Source: JARBUG01 sp035628915 (GTDB lineage Bacteria > Bacillota > Sulfobacillia > Symbiobacteriales > Symbiobacteriaceae). Taken from it: DNA of 64,000 nucleotides. Where the stretch lies: positions 1 through 64,000 of the forward strand of contig DASPIW010000013.1 in assembly GCA_035628915.1 (NCBI GenBank). The letters are read 5' to 3'. The notes under the pieces were generated by a model that was not told where the DNA came from, did not search any database, and saw nothing but the letters and a program-made list of their open reading frames with translations. The translations under genes and the position numbers were made by a program. Positions 33,464 to 42,094 of the stretch are shown piece by piece (positions within the stretch are counted from its first letter, which is position 1; each line of letters begins with the position of its first letter).

Positions 33464-34586
33464 AGGTCTGAGCTCCCTGGTTGGGCCTGCCCAGCTTGCG
33501 CACCCACGCCACAATCAGGAGCAGCGGCGGTAGAAACATGCCAAGGAAAGCGCCGCCGGGAAGGTAGACGTCCAGCACCCACTGGTCGAAGACGGGCTTG
33601 CTGTGCCATGCATATTCCGAGACACCAACCGTCAAAAGGGAAAAAACGGCCAAGAGCCAGTTGAACGGGATCTTCCTGGCCGGCGTCAATTGGCGGATGC
33701 CCTGAATACCCATCAGCAAGTAAATGCCGCATCGAACGTAGGCGCCGGCGAGCCACTGGTGAACCGCCAGCAGGTCGGTCCGCTCGAAGAACCGGGTCAG
33801 ATTGACCATCAGCCAGTGCTGAAATGTTGGGTACGGCATGTTGAGCGCTACGCGATAGCCCAACGTGGCGATCGACCCGGCCATGGGGCCAGTCAGGGTG
33901 ATGAATATGTAGACCAGTGCGATGAAGTACACCTTCATCAGCTTTCGGTAGTCGCCCTGCACAACGTATGCATCATACATGGGAAGGACCGAGCACTCCC
34001 CGAGGTAGCCCAGGCCCAGAAATGCCGATGCCAGGACGGGCCCATACCCTTTTTCAAAGAGCGGGAGCAGCAGGTGGTAATCTTTCGCCTGCAGCGTTCC
34101 AACCGAGACGAGCACCCCGAGACCGCTCAGCAGGGGGAGGGTAAACTGGTTGACGCGGGCGAGCACGTCCAGGCCGCCGGCCGCCGTATATGCCACTGCC
34201 GCCATGTATAACACGCCCATGACCCAGGACGGCGTCTCCGGCAGAATCGAGTCGACCATCCAGTCGGTGGTCATGCGGAGTGTAAACACAACAACCGTAA
34301 AAAAGTAGAGCACAAAGATGGCCGCGACCAGGTAGCCCGCATAGCCAAGGATTTTGGGGAGGAACTGCACGAGCGTGTCCCCGGGGAACATCCGCCGTAA
34401 CTTGACAAATGACCAGAAGGCCAGAAGCCCGATCGGGAAAGCGACCACACCCGACAGCCAGGAGTCCCGGCCTCCGGCTCGTACGAAATGCGTAACGGCC
34501 AGCGCGTGCCCTGTCAAGGCGACGATACCGGCGATGAGCATTGCGGACTGCAGTGCGGAGATTTCCCAGCGCTTCAATCGTCGCAC
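33453..34586 (-). CDS. GerAB-type endospore germination permease
   Basis: The 377-residue protein has about ten TM segments and resembles the amino-acid-permease-like B subunit of germinant receptors (the subunit thought to bind germinant). It includes QSAMLIAGIVALTGHAL in TM1 and a TM8-TM9 region. The operon order B-A-C differs from the common A-B-C order of Bacillus. Being unpaired with other receptor operons here, its germinant is unknown. Signals for forespore-specific transcription were not identified. Confidence 0.93.
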   Translation of the reverse strand: MRRLKRWEISALQSAMLIAGIVALTGHALAVTHFVRAGGRDSWLSGVVAFPIGLLAFWSFVKLRRMFPGDTLVQFLPKILGYAGYLVAAIFVLYFFTVVVFTLRMTTDWMVDSILPETPSWVMGVLYMAAVAYTAAGGLDVLARVNQFTLPLLSGLGVLVSVGTLQAKDYHLLLPLFEKGYGPVLASAFLGLGYLGECSVLPMYDAYVVQGDYRKLMKVYFIALVYIFITLTGPMAGSIATLGYRVALNMPYPTFQHWLMVNLTRFFERTDLLAVHQWLAGAYVRCGIYLLMGIQGIRQLTPARKIPFNWLLAVFSLLTVGVSEYAWHSKPVFDQWVLDVYLPGGAFLGMFLPPLLLIVAWVRKLGRPNQGAQTYGG

Positions 34587-34638
34587 CCCCCTTGGATACT
34601 AGTCTCCAAGAGGGGAGGAGCGCTTATCCATGAGAAAA

Positions 34639-34667
34639 ACACCCAATCCCCTCGGGGACTGGGTGTT
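34639..34667 (-). terminator. intrinsic terminator after guaB
   Basis: AACACCCAATCCCC and GGGACTGGGTGTT form the stem; TTTTT follows on the minus strand. Confidence 0.88.
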
Positions 34668-34672
34668 CCTGT

Positions 34673-36133
34673 TCAGGAGCCGCTGTAGTTCGGCGCTTCC
34701 TTTGTGATGTGCACGTCGTGCGGATGGCTCTCCCTGAGGCCAGCAGCGGTGATCCGCCGGAACTTGCCGTTCTGCTGCAGGTCAGGAATGGTGGGTGTGC
34801 CGCAGTAGCCCATGCCGGCCCGCAGGCCGCCGATCAGCTGGAAGACGGTCTCCGCCAGGGCGCCCCGGTAGGGCACCCGGCCCTCAATGCCTTCCGGAAC
34901 CAGCTTGGGCGCGCCCTCCTGGAAGTAGCGGTCGCCCGAACCCTGCTTCATGGCGCCAAGGGAGCCCATGCCCCGGTAGACCTTAAACGAGCGGCCCTGG
35001 AAAATCTCCATTTCGCCCGGCGACTCGTCGGTGCCGGCGAAGAGGCTGCCAATCATGATGGCGCTGGCGCCCGCCGCTACGGATTTGACGATGTCGCCCG
35101 AGTACTTGATGCCGCCGTCGGCGATGATGGGGATGTCGGCTTCCCGGGCGGCCTGTGCGCATTCCCAAATCGCCGTCACCTGCGGAACGCCGATGCCTGC
35201 CACCACCCGGGTCGTGCAGATTGACCCCGGCCCGATGCCGACCTTGACGGCGTCGGCGCCGGCGGCGATCAGGTCCTTGGCGCCCCGGTAGGTCGCCACA
35301 TTGCCGGCAATTACCTGCACTTTGGGGAATGCCTTCTTGATGGCAGCCAGCGAATCGAGGATGCCCTTGGAATGACCGTGGGCGCTGTCGAGCACGAGAA
35401 TGTCGACGCCGGCCTCAATCAGGGCGCCGGCCCGTTCCAGCACATCGCTGCTGACGCCGATGGCGGCGCCGCACAACAGACGGCCCCGGGCGTCCTTGGC
35501 TGAGTTGGGGTACTTCTTGGCCTTTTCGATGTCCTTGATCGTCAAGAGCCCCTTCAGCACCCCATGGTCGTCCACCAGGGGGAGCTTCTCCACCTTGCGG
35601 CGGCGCAGAATCTCCCGGGCCTGGTCAAGCGTGGTGCCCACGGGGGCGGTGATCAGGTTCTCTTTCGTCATAATGTTGGCCACGGGCTGGTGCCAGTTGT
35701 CCTCAAACCGGAGGTCCCGGTTTGTCATAATGCCCACCAGCTTGTGGGTGCCCCGCTCCACCACCGGCGTACCGGAGATGCGGTAACGGGACATGAGTTC
35801 CAGTGCCCGGTCGACCATGTCGTCGGGATGGACATAAATCGGGTCAGCAATGACGCCGTGCTCCGAACGCTTGACTTTGTCGACTTCGTCCGCCTGCTGC
35901 TCCATTGTCATCGACTTGTGTATGATGCCAACGCCGCCTTCCCGAGCCATGGCGATGGCCATGCGGGCTTCGGTGACGGTGTCCATGGCTGACGAGATGA
36001 GGGGGATATTGAGCCGAATTGACTTTGTAAGCCGAGTGCTAATGTCGACATCACGGGGCAGAACCTCCGACCGGGCGGGCACCAGAAGCACGTCATCAAA
36101 CGTAAGTGCCTCCGGCCCGAACTTCTCATCCAT
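34673..36133 (-). CDS. guaB: inosine-5'-monophosphate dehydrogenase GuaB
   Basis: The 486-residue enzyme converts IMP to XMP, the first committed GMP step. It has the TIM barrel split by a CBS pair (about residues 95-205), the substrate loop GPGSICTTR with the catalytic Cys (near 301), GSLFAGTDESPGE and the flap residues in the C-terminal part. Length is typical. The ATG is preceded by GGAGGTAAG. It stands between a germination operon and a divergent small ORF. It is terminated by a strong hairpin. Confidence 0.97.
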   Translation of the reverse strand: MDEKFGPEALTFDDVLLVPARSEVLPRDVDISTRLTKSIRLNIPLISSAMDTVTEARMAIAMAREGGVGIIHKSMTMEQQADEVDKVKRSEHGVIADPIYVHPDDMVDRALELMSRYRISGTPVVERGTHKLVGIMTNRDLRFEDNWHQPVANIMTKENLITAPVGTTLDQAREILRRRKVEKLPLVDDHGVLKGLLTIKDIEKAKKYPNSAKDARGRLLCGAAIGVSSDVLERAGALIEAGVDILVLDSAHGHSKGILDSLAAIKKAFPKVQVIAGNVATYRGAKDLIAAGADAVKVGIGPGSICTTRVVAGIGVPQVTAIWECAQAAREADIPIIADGGIKYSGDIVKSVAAGASAIMIGSLFAGTDESPGEMEIFQGRSFKVYRGMGSLGAMKQGSGDRYFQEGAPKLVPEGIEGRVPYRGALAETVFQLIGGLRAGMGYCGTPTIPDLQQNGKFRRITAAGLRESHPHDVHITKEAPNYSGS

Positions 36134-36300
36134 CGTCTTACCTCCGCGGTCTTCCCGGGGTTTTCCACGTTCCTCCCCGAGGTTTTGGTCATTCTACCAT
36201 AACGCTAGATATGGGGTCAACTCGAACGTCAGGATGCCACAGCTAGTATGGCTGACTGACGTTTCGGCAAACGCTACACATACGCCTGGAGGTGAACCAT

Positions 36301-36444
36301 TTGAACAAAAACCAGCCAATTCCGACCGAGGATGTGGAATCTGAGCAGCCTGAGGATCCGCGGTGGTACTTGCAGCGCATGTATGAGATGGCCGTTGAAC
36401 CCATTGAGGGTGCTGATTCGGTCGCAATCCAGGCTGTGAAGTGA
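36301..36444 (+). CDS. small uncharacterised protein, 47 residues
   Basis: A TTG at 36301 follows GGAGGTGAACCA, an excellent ribosome site, and gives a 47-residue acidic peptide (MNKNQPIPTEDVESEQ then EDPRWYLQRMYEMAVEPIEGA). No TM segment or Cys is present. It is divergent from guaB, with a 35-bp hairpin-forming leader (36226-36266) upstream. It is too short for standard ORF thresholds. No family is recognised. Confidence 0.55.
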   Translation: MNKNQPIPTEDVESEQPEDPRWYLQRMYEMAVEPIEGADSVAIQAVK

Positions 36445-36455
36445 GTTAGGATATT

Positions 36456-36565
36456 CGGAGGACACGGAATACACGGATTACGCGGAAGGGAAACAGATAA
36501 TTAGATATGTAGTAAAATAATATCCATTTCCGTGTCCTCCGCGTTCTCAGCGTCCTCCTTGGCTG
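36456..36565. repeat. MITE-like inverted repeat, copy 1 (CACGGAGGACACGG family)
   Basis: CGGAGGACACGGAA (36456-36469) is the exact reverse complement of TTCCGTGTCCTCCG (36528-36541), separated by about 58 bases; GCGTTCTCAGCGTCCTCCTTGGC extends the right arm. A second copy is at 56337-56435. It sits between the small ORF and the murC 3' end. Confidence 0.7.
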
Positions 36566-36585
36566 TTTCGAAAGGCCCACATCAA

Positions 36586-36613
36586 AAGGCTGACCTTAAA
36601 CAAGGCCAGCCTT
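36586..36613 (-). terminator. intrinsic terminator after murC
   Basis: AAGGCTGACCTT and AAGGCCAGCCTT pair around AAAC, and TTTTG follows on the minus strand. Confidence 0.8.
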
Positions 36614-36620
36614 CTCGCAC

Positions 36621-38027
36621 TTACACCACACCGCTACGATCCTTTAGCTCGCGAGCGAAGTCGCGCGCCACCGTCCAAATATCCCCCGCCCCCATGGTCA
36701 GCACCGTGTCGGCAGGGCGGACGGTCTCCCGCAGCACCTGCAGGATCGCCTGCTTGTCGGACTCCAGCAGGACCTGGCGCCCGGTGTTGGTCTCGATCTT
36801 GTGCGCGAGCACCTCGGAACTGACGCCGGGAATCGGCTGGTCGCCGGGGGGGCTGTAAATCTTGGTCAGCACCAGGACATCCGCGTCGCCGAACGCATGA
36901 GCGAACTCATCCATCAGCCAGTGGGTCCGGGTGTACCGCTGGGGCTGAAAGACTGCCACCACCCGCCCGGACGTCTGCTCTTTGGCCGCGGCCAGGGTTG
37001 CGCGAATCTCCGTGGGATGGTGGGCGTAGTCGTCGACCACGGTAATGCCCTCCACGGCGGCCCACACCTGGTAGCGGCGCTTGGCATTGCCGAAACCGGC
37101 GAGAATCTCGCGCATGCGCTCGAAGCTCAGGCCCACGTAATCGCCCGCCGCCAGGGCGCCCAGCGAGTTCAGGGCGTTATGCCGCCCCGGCACGGGCAGC
37201 CGCACCTCGCCGAGCAACTGGCCATCCTTAATGCAATCGTAGGCAATACCTTTCTCCCAGGGGTGAATATTGCGCGCCTGCCAACGGCAGTCCGCCGCCG
37301 TCCCGTAATAGACGACGCGGGCCGCGCCCGGCCTGGACTGGAGCTCTTGACCCAGCGTACGCAGTGTCGGGTCGTCGCCGCACAGAATCGCCAGCCCGTC
37401 CTGCCGGACCTGGCTCAAATACTGGCGGAACCCCTCAATGATGTTCTCGAACTTGCCGCCCCAGTACTCCAGGTGCTCAGCTTCCACGTTCGTGATAATG
37501 GTAACTGTCGGGAAATAGCGCAGGAAGGAGCGGTCGCTCTCGTCGGCCTCCGCCACCACGTGAGGCCCCTTGCCGGCCTTGCCGGTACCGCCGATGGCCT
37601 CCATCTCCCCGCCGACCAGCACGGTGGGGTCAAGCCCGCCCCGCTCCATAAGCAGGGCCACCATGGAGGTGGTCGTCGTCTTGCCGTGGGTGCCGGCCAT
37701 GGCAATGCCCGTCTGCCGGTTGATGAACTCCGCCAGGAGCTCGGAGCGGTGAATCACCCGCAGCCCCTTCTGCCGGGCGGCTTCCAGTTCAGGGTTCCCG
37801 GGTTTTACGTCTGTACTGTAAACCACTACGTCTGCCCCATTGACATACGCGGGGTCATGGGGCCCAATGTGCACGTCGGCACCGGCCTGCTTCAGTTTTT
37901 CCGTGCGGTCGGATGCAGCCATGTCAGAACCGGAGACTCTGACGCCGGCCTTGAGCAGGACCGTGGCCAGACCGCTCATTCCGTAACCGCCGATGGCAAT
38001 GAAGTGCACCTTCTGGGCCTTGAGCAC
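36621..38027 (-). CDS. murC: UDP-N-acetylmuramate-L-alanine ligase MurC
   Basis: MurC adds L-Ala to UDP-MurNAc, the first peptide step of peptidoglycan. The 468-residue protein has the N-terminal GGYGMSGLA (FxGIGGxGMS-like), the ATP motif AGTHGKTTTTSM (near 112), EADESDRSFL, and later VVDDYAHHPTEI and FQPQRYTRTH. It starts at GTG 38027 with GGGGGAAG upstream. The short MurC without murB next to it means the mur cluster is dispersed here. Confidence 0.97.
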   Translation of the reverse strand: MLKAQKVHFIAIGGYGMSGLATVLLKAGVRVSGSDMAASDRTEKLKQAGADVHIGPHDPAYVNGADVVVYSTDVKPGNPELEAARQKGLRVIHRSELLAEFINRQTGIAMAGTHGKTTTTSMVALLMERGGLDPTVLVGGEMEAIGGTGKAGKGPHVVAEADESDRSFLRYFPTVTIITNVEAEHLEYWGGKFENIIEGFRQYLSQVRQDGLAILCGDDPTLRTLGQELQSRPGAARVVYYGTAADCRWQARNIHPWEKGIAYDCIKDGQLLGEVRLPVPGRHNALNSLGALAAGDYVGLSFERMREILAGFGNAKRRYQVWAAVEGITVVDDYAHHPTEIRATLAAAKEQTSGRVVAVFQPQRYTRTHWLMDEFAHAFGDADVLVLTKIYSPPGDQPIPGVSSEVLAHKIETNTGRQVLLESDKQAILQVLRETVRPADTVLTMGAGDIWTVARDFARELKDRSGVV

Positions 38028-38086
38028 CTGGCTTCCCCCTTAGGCTTGGGTTATCCCGTACTAGTATAGTCAGGCGGGTCCGGGAA

Positions 38087-38605
38087 CTAAACGGAACGCT
38101 CTTCCGCAGCATATTCACTCGCATACTGCCGGTAGTGGTCGGCGCCCCGCCGAATCAGTTCGAGGTCGCGCTCCTCCACCTGCCGGATAACCTTGGCCGG
38201 GCGCCCCATGATCACCGAACCATCAGGGAACTCCTTTCCCTCTGTGATCAGGCTGCCCGCGCCAACCACGCAGCGGGCGCCGAGCTTCGCCCCGGTTAAA
38301 ACGGTGGAGCCCATGCCAATCAGGGAATCGTCGCCAACCCAACAGGCGTGCAGGATGCACCCGTGGCCGACCGTCACGTTCCGGCCGATTTCCACCGGAT
38401 GCCCGCCTTCGGTATGCACGATGGTGCCGTCCTGTATGTTGGTGTTCTCGCCGATGGTCACGGTGTCCGTATCGCCCCGGACCACGCAGTTGAACCAGAT
38501 GCTGACGTCGCTGTGCAGGGTGACTCTGCCCACGACACGGGCGCCGGGCGCAATGAAGACGCCATCTGCAACCTTGGGAGCAATGCCTTTGTATGTGTGC
38601 AGCAA
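38087..38605 (-). CDS. gamma-class carbonic anhydrase-like hexapeptide protein
   Basis: The 172-residue left-handed beta-helix protein shows repeated hexapeptides and the gamma-CA metal motifs: IWFNCVVRGDTD, then HTEGGHPVEIG, then NVTVGHGCILHACWVGDDSLIGMGS. The three zinc/iron-binding His lie at HTEGG and GHG/H positions. Such YrdA/PaaY-like proteins are trimers; activity may be carbonic anhydrase or a thioesterase-like role. The start is uncertain: TTG 38605 (GGAAAGGGG nine bases up) or TTG 38614. Confidence 0.85.
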   Translation of the reverse strand: MLHTYKGIAPKVADGVFIAPGARVVGRVTLHSDVSIWFNCVVRGDTDTVTIGENTNIQDGTIVHTEGGHPVEIGRNVTVGHGCILHACWVGDDSLIGMGSTVLTGAKLGARCVVGAGSLITEGKEFPDGSVIMGRPAKVIRQVEERDLELIRRGADHYRQYASEYAAEERSV

Positions 38606-38654
38606 ATCGCCCAACCCCTTTCCTATGACGGCTTCGCTCCCGGCCCAGTTCCCC

Positions 38655-39566
38655 CTACCGGGCGATCGACCGCCCCGCCGGCGGCGCCGCCGTAAACCGC
38701 CCAAAAACCCAGGGTGCCCCGAGGGTGCCCATGAGAGCCACGCAGAAGTACCGGATCGCATCACCGAGGCCGGTGTCCGGCAGGAACAGCTTAAAGCCTT
38801 CTTTGACCGCCAGAATCAGAACGAGGCCGATCACTACCTTGGCAAGCTGAACGCCGAGTCCGCCCCGGCGCGGGTCGAACCCGATGAACTCCTCTTCGAG
38901 GATGCACCCGATCCAAAGGCCGTAGTAGGCGCCCGTGATCACCCAGAAATGGCCGGCCGCGCCGCCCGTCGCGGACAGGGCCGGCGCTGCGCCAAGCGCA
39001 AAGGAAAGCGCCAGGCAGCCGGTGGGCACCGCCACGGCCCACAGCAGCCGCTGCCCCAGCGTCATCCGCTCGCCCACCCAGAAATCGTACGTGGCCACGA
39101 AACCCCAGAGCATCAGCGCCCCGATCGCCCAGCCGCCCACGATGTCCAGCGGCCAGTGCACGCCAACATACAGCCGGGAGAACCCAATAAGGAAAACCAT
39201 GATGGCGAGAATGACCGTCAGCCAGGTCCGGTGAAATTTGACCGCCAGCGCTCCCCAGAACATGAGCGGGTTCTGGGAATGGCCGCTAGGGAAGGCATAG
39301 GAAGGCTCGGGCCGAATCACCCGCACATCGTTGGGCGACGGCCGGGCCGTGTGGAACAGATCCTTCAGCAGGTCATTAGCCCAATAGCCGAGCATGAAGA
39401 CCGAGATCATGTATTTCGCGAACCGCTTGTCATACAGCCATAGCAGCACCGGAAGAACGAACAGGTAGATGTTCTCGCTGTGCAGGTCCGTGAGAAAGAT
39501 GCCGATCTTATCGAGCAGCGGGCTTTGAAATGACTGAACGGCACGGATGATTTCGATCCCGGACAT
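38655..39566 (-). CDS. PAP2-superfamily membrane phosphatase
   Basis: The 303-residue protein has six or more TM helices. The three PAP2 motifs are visible: KDLFHTARPSP (motif 1, K and R), FPSGHS (motif 2, catalytic His), and SRLYVGVHWPLDIVGG (motif 3). Targets are likely lipid phosphates such as undecaprenyl pyrophosphate or phosphatidic acid, active outside the membrane. An unusual feature is the long C-terminal membrane part after motif 3 (about 130 residues with further TMs). It is followed by the gamma-CA gene. Confidence 0.92.
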   Translation of the reverse strand: MSGIEIIRAVQSFQSPLLDKIGIFLTDLHSENIYLFVLPVLLWLYDKRFAKYMISVFMLGYWANDLLKDLFHTARPSPNDVRVIRPEPSYAFPSGHSQNPLMFWGALAVKFHRTWLTVILAIMVFLIGFSRLYVGVHWPLDIVGGWAIGALMLWGFVATYDFWVGERMTLGQRLLWAVAVPTGCLALSFALGAAPALSATGGAAGHFWVITGAYYGLWIGCILEEEFIGFDPRRGGLGVQLAKVVIGLVLILAVKEGFKLFLPDTGLGDAIRYFCVALMGTLGAPWVFGRFTAAPPAGRSIAR

Positions 39567-39616
39567 GACGGCTGCCTCCCATCCTATCCCCGTATTCTAT
39601 GGCGGCACTGGGGACC

Positions 39617-40111
39617 TTAGCCTTCGGCCCTGGAGCGCAGAACCTTGACCGGGACGCCGCCTGCCAGCACCCCCGGCGGCAGTTCGGTGTTGATCAGGCT
39701 CATCGCCGAAACCTCCGTCCCCTCCCCAATGGTCACGCCCGCCAACACGGTGGAGTTGGCGCCAATCATAACGCCCCGCCCGATGACCACCGGTCCGATG
39801 CGGGCGTCATGCACCAGGAACTCGTGGCAGAGGATGACCGAGTTGTAACCGACAATGGCGTTGTCTTCAATCGTAATCAGATGGGGATAGAAGATGTCCA
39901 GCACCACGGCCAGTCCGATGGAGACGTTCTTGCCAATTCTCGCCCCCGTCAGCCGGTACAGGAATGCCTTCAACCCCAGCGACGGCGAGTACTTCGCAAG
40001 GTAGATGCAGATGAAATTCCACACGACCCGCCACCAGGGCACATACTTGGGCCAGTACTGCAGCGAGTTAAGCGGTCCGTGCTTGGGCAGCGTCGTGAGG
40101 TAGCGCGGCAT
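39617..40111 (-). CDS. hexapeptide-repeat acyltransferase-like protein (LbH family)
   Basis: The 164-residue product has an N-terminal amphipathic, basic segment (WRVVWNFICIYLAKY) followed by left-handed beta-helix repeats: IGKNVSIG, LITIEDNAIVGYNSVI, VIGRGVMIGANSTVLAGVTIGEGTEV. The end PPGVLAGGVPVKVL is typical of O- or N-acetyltransferases (CatB/MaaA-type). The substrate is unknown. It is 13 bases downstream of tsaD and may be cotranscribed with it and rnhA. Confidence 0.85.
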   Translation of the reverse strand: MPRYLTTLPKHGPLNSLQYWPKYVPWWRVVWNFICIYLAKYSPSLGLKAFLYRLTGARIGKNVSIGLAVVLDIFYPHLITIEDNAIVGYNSVILCHEFLVHDARIGPVVIGRGVMIGANSTVLAGVTIGEGTEVSAMSLINTELPPGVLAGGVPVKVLRSRAEG

Positions 40112-40124
40112 GGGTGGCGCCTCC

Positions 40125-41132
40125 TTACAGCAAACCGAGGGCGGGAATGGCGTTCAGGTCCAGGTTCGAACGGACGCCGGCCTCGTAGAGGTAGTGTCCG
40201 GCGGCGGCGATCATGGCCGCGTTGTCCGTGCACAACACCGGGGGCGGGAACCCAAGGCGAATGCCGTGGGGCGCCAGCGTTTCACCCATGGCCCGGCGAA
40301 GGGCGCCGTTTGCAGCCACTCCCCCTGCCATGATTACCTGCCGGACGCCCATCGCCCTTGCCGCCTTCAACGTTTTGTCCGCCAGCACACCCGTGACCGC
40401 TCGCTGAAAGCTGGCCGCCAGGTCGGCCCGCTGCTGGTCGGCGAGCGGCCCCTTCTTCTGAGCGTACTGCAGCACGGCCGTCTTCAGGCCACTGAAGCTG
40501 AAGTCGTAGGGCGCTTCCGTACGGGCCTGGGGCAGCGGCACCGCCTCGGGATCCCCGAAGGCCGCCAGCCTTTCGACCTGCGGTCCGCCCGGATAGCCTA
40601 AACCGACGGAGCGTGCGGCCTTGTCGAACGCTTCGCCGGCAGCGTCGTCGCGGGTGCGCCCGAGCAGTTCCATTTGGCCGTGACCCGTCATGTAAATCAG
40701 GTCCGTATGGCCGCCGCTTACGACCAGGCAGACCAGGGGGAACTCGGGCGGCTCGTCCGCCAGGAAGTTCGCCGCAATGTGCCCATGCAGGTGGTTGACG
40801 CCGATGAGCGGCTTGTCCGTTGCATAGGCCAGTGCCTTGGCCGCGCTGAGCCCGACCAGAAGGGTGCCCACCAGCCCCGGACCGTGCGTGACGGCGATGG
40901 CGTCCACATCCGCCAGCGTGACGCCGGCGGCTGAGAGCCCTTCCTTGATCACCGGCAGCACAGCCTCCAGATGCTTGCGGGAAGCGATCTCCGGCACCAC
41001 GCCGCCGTATTTCTTATGTAGGTCAACCTGGCTGGCGATGATATTCGACAGCACCCGGCGCCCACCTGCGACCACAGCCGCGGCCGTCTCGTCGCACGAG
41101 GACTCGATGCCCAGAATCAGCGTCTCCGCCAA
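40125..41132 (-). CDS. tsaD: tRNA threonylcarbamoyladenosine (t6A) transferase TsaD
   Basis: TsaD transfers the threonylcarbamoyl group to A37 of ANN-decoding tRNAs, with TsaB and TsaE. The 335-residue ASKHA protein has GIESSCDETA, the metal-ligand HLHGH motif (near 110), VSGGHTDL and the C-terminal GGVAANGALR. I choose TTG 41132 as start because AAGGAG lies six bases upstream; the ATG at 41138 would overlap it. The partner genes are in the tsaE-tsaB operon about 3 kb away. Confidence 0.96.
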   Translation of the reverse strand: MAETLILGIESSCDETAAAVVAGGRRVLSNIIASQVDLHKKYGGVVPEIASRKHLEAVLPVIKEGLSAAGVTLADVDAIAVTHGPGLVGTLLVGLSAAKALAYATDKPLIGVNHLHGHIAANFLADEPPEFPLVCLVVSGGHTDLIYMTGHGQMELLGRTRDDAAGEAFDKAARSVGLGYPGGPQVERLAAFGDPEAVPLPQARTEAPYDFSFSGLKTAVLQYAQKKGPLADQQRADLAASFQRAVTGVLADKTLKAARAMGVRQVIMAGGVAANGALRRAMGETLAPHGIRLGFPPPVLCTDNAAMIAAAGHYLYEAGVRSNLDLNAIPALGLL

Positions 41133-41165
41133 CAACTTCATCTCCTTGCAAGACATGCCCTCTTA

Positions 41166-41642
41166 TTATAGGCCCTCACCAACTCTGGCATCTACACCGG
41201 CACGATTGGTGATTGCCGCACGGGCAAGCTCGTCGCAGCGGTTGTTGTAAATGTTGTCGGCGTGACCTTTTACCTTGATCCACTCCACCTTGTGGGGCTT
41301 GGCCACATTTAGCAGTTCACGCCACAGGTCCTGGTTCTCCACCGGCTCCTTCTTGCTGTTTACCCAGCCGTTTCGCTGCCAGTTGGTGAGCCAATTCTGC
41401 AGGAAGGCGTTCACCAGGTAGGCGCTGTCGCTGTGCAGCTTCACATGACAGGGCGCCTTCAGCACCCGAAGGGCTTCAATCGCGGCCATGATCTCCATCC
41501 GGTTGTTAGTCGTCGCTGCTTCGTAGCCGGACATTTCACGGCGCCGGCCGCCGTACATCAAAACTGCCCCCCACCCCCCGGGGCCAGGGTTTCCGGAGCA
41601 TGCACCATCAGTGTAAATGGTCACGGTTCGCAGGTCGGTCAG
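41166..41642 (-). CDS. rnhA: ribonuclease HI
   Basis: RNase HI cuts RNA in RNA-DNA hybrids. The core has TIYTDGACSGNPGPGGW, NNRMEIMAAIEAL, the catalytic Asp in LHSDSAYLV and WIKVKGHADNIYNNRCDELA. No ATG, GTG or TTG with a ribosome site precedes this; GGAGG (41653-41657) lies ten bases before a CTG at 41642, which would give MTDLRTVTIYTDGAC-type ends as in relatives. GTG 41624 is the conservative alternative (152 residues). Length with the CTG start is 158. The gene ends ten bases before the tsaD start region. Confidence 0.93.
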   Translation of the reverse strand: MTDLRTVTIYTDGACSGNPGPGGWGAVLMYGGRRREMSGYEAATTNNRMEIMAAIEALRVLKAPCHVKLHSDSAYLVNAFLQNWLTNWQRNGWVNSKKEPVENQDLWRELLNVAKPHKVEWIKVKGHADNIYNNRCDELARAAITNRAGVDARVGEGL

Positions 41643-41714
41643 GGCGAATCAACCTCCACAGGGTCCGGATGATCTGCGTTTTCAGTATACAGCCTGGGGC
41701 CGCCGGAGCAAAAG

Positions 41715-41736
41715 GAGCAGGCCCGCAGGCCTGCTC
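41715..41736 (-). terminator. intrinsic terminator of the small membrane-protein gene
   Basis: GAGCAGGCC and GGCCTGCTC pair perfectly around CGCA, overlapping the stop codon; CTTTTG follows on the minus strand. Confidence 0.75.
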
Positions 41737-42028
41737 ACTTCCAGTTGAAATTGTCCCTGGCGATGGAATGGGCGCCCATGGCCGCGAGCGCCACCAGAAA
41801 GCCGTTAAGAAAATCAAGGAAAACGGTATCAAGACCCAGGGCACCGTCCATCACGTACCGGCGCCCCAGCAGCACCACCCAGGAGATGGCCAGCACCAGC
41901 AGGCGGGTCCGCGTCTTCACGACCCGGTCCATGGCACCTTTGAGGAACTGCGAAATGATGGTCACGGCGAACACCACGCCACCGAAGGTGCCGAGGGTCG
42001 CCACCGTGATCCAGTCACCCTGCCCCAT
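41735..42028 (-). CDS. small membrane protein (holin-like size), unknown
   Basis: The 97-residue product has two or three hydrophobic segments (about 12-30, 44-60, 66-86) and starts at an ATG eight bases after AGGAGGGGGTG, among the best ribosome sites in the window. It is followed immediately by a terminator, so the gene is monocistronic or the last of an operon. Size and topology suggest a holin-like or regulatory membrane protein, but no family was recognised. Confidence 0.6.
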   Translation of the reverse strand: MGQGDWITVATLGTFGGVVFAVTIISQFLKGAMDRVVKTRTRLLVLAISWVVLLGRRYVMDGALGLDTVFLDFLNGFLVALAAMGAHSIARDNFNWK

Positions 42029-42094
42029 GACAAATCACCCCCTCCTACAGCGTATGGGACGCCGTGGAATTGGGTGACAAGCCCGGTGCCTGGT

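Noticed and set aside
36801..38069. 422-codon plus-strand open frame
   Set aside because: Antisense to murC; no domain and no ribosome site.
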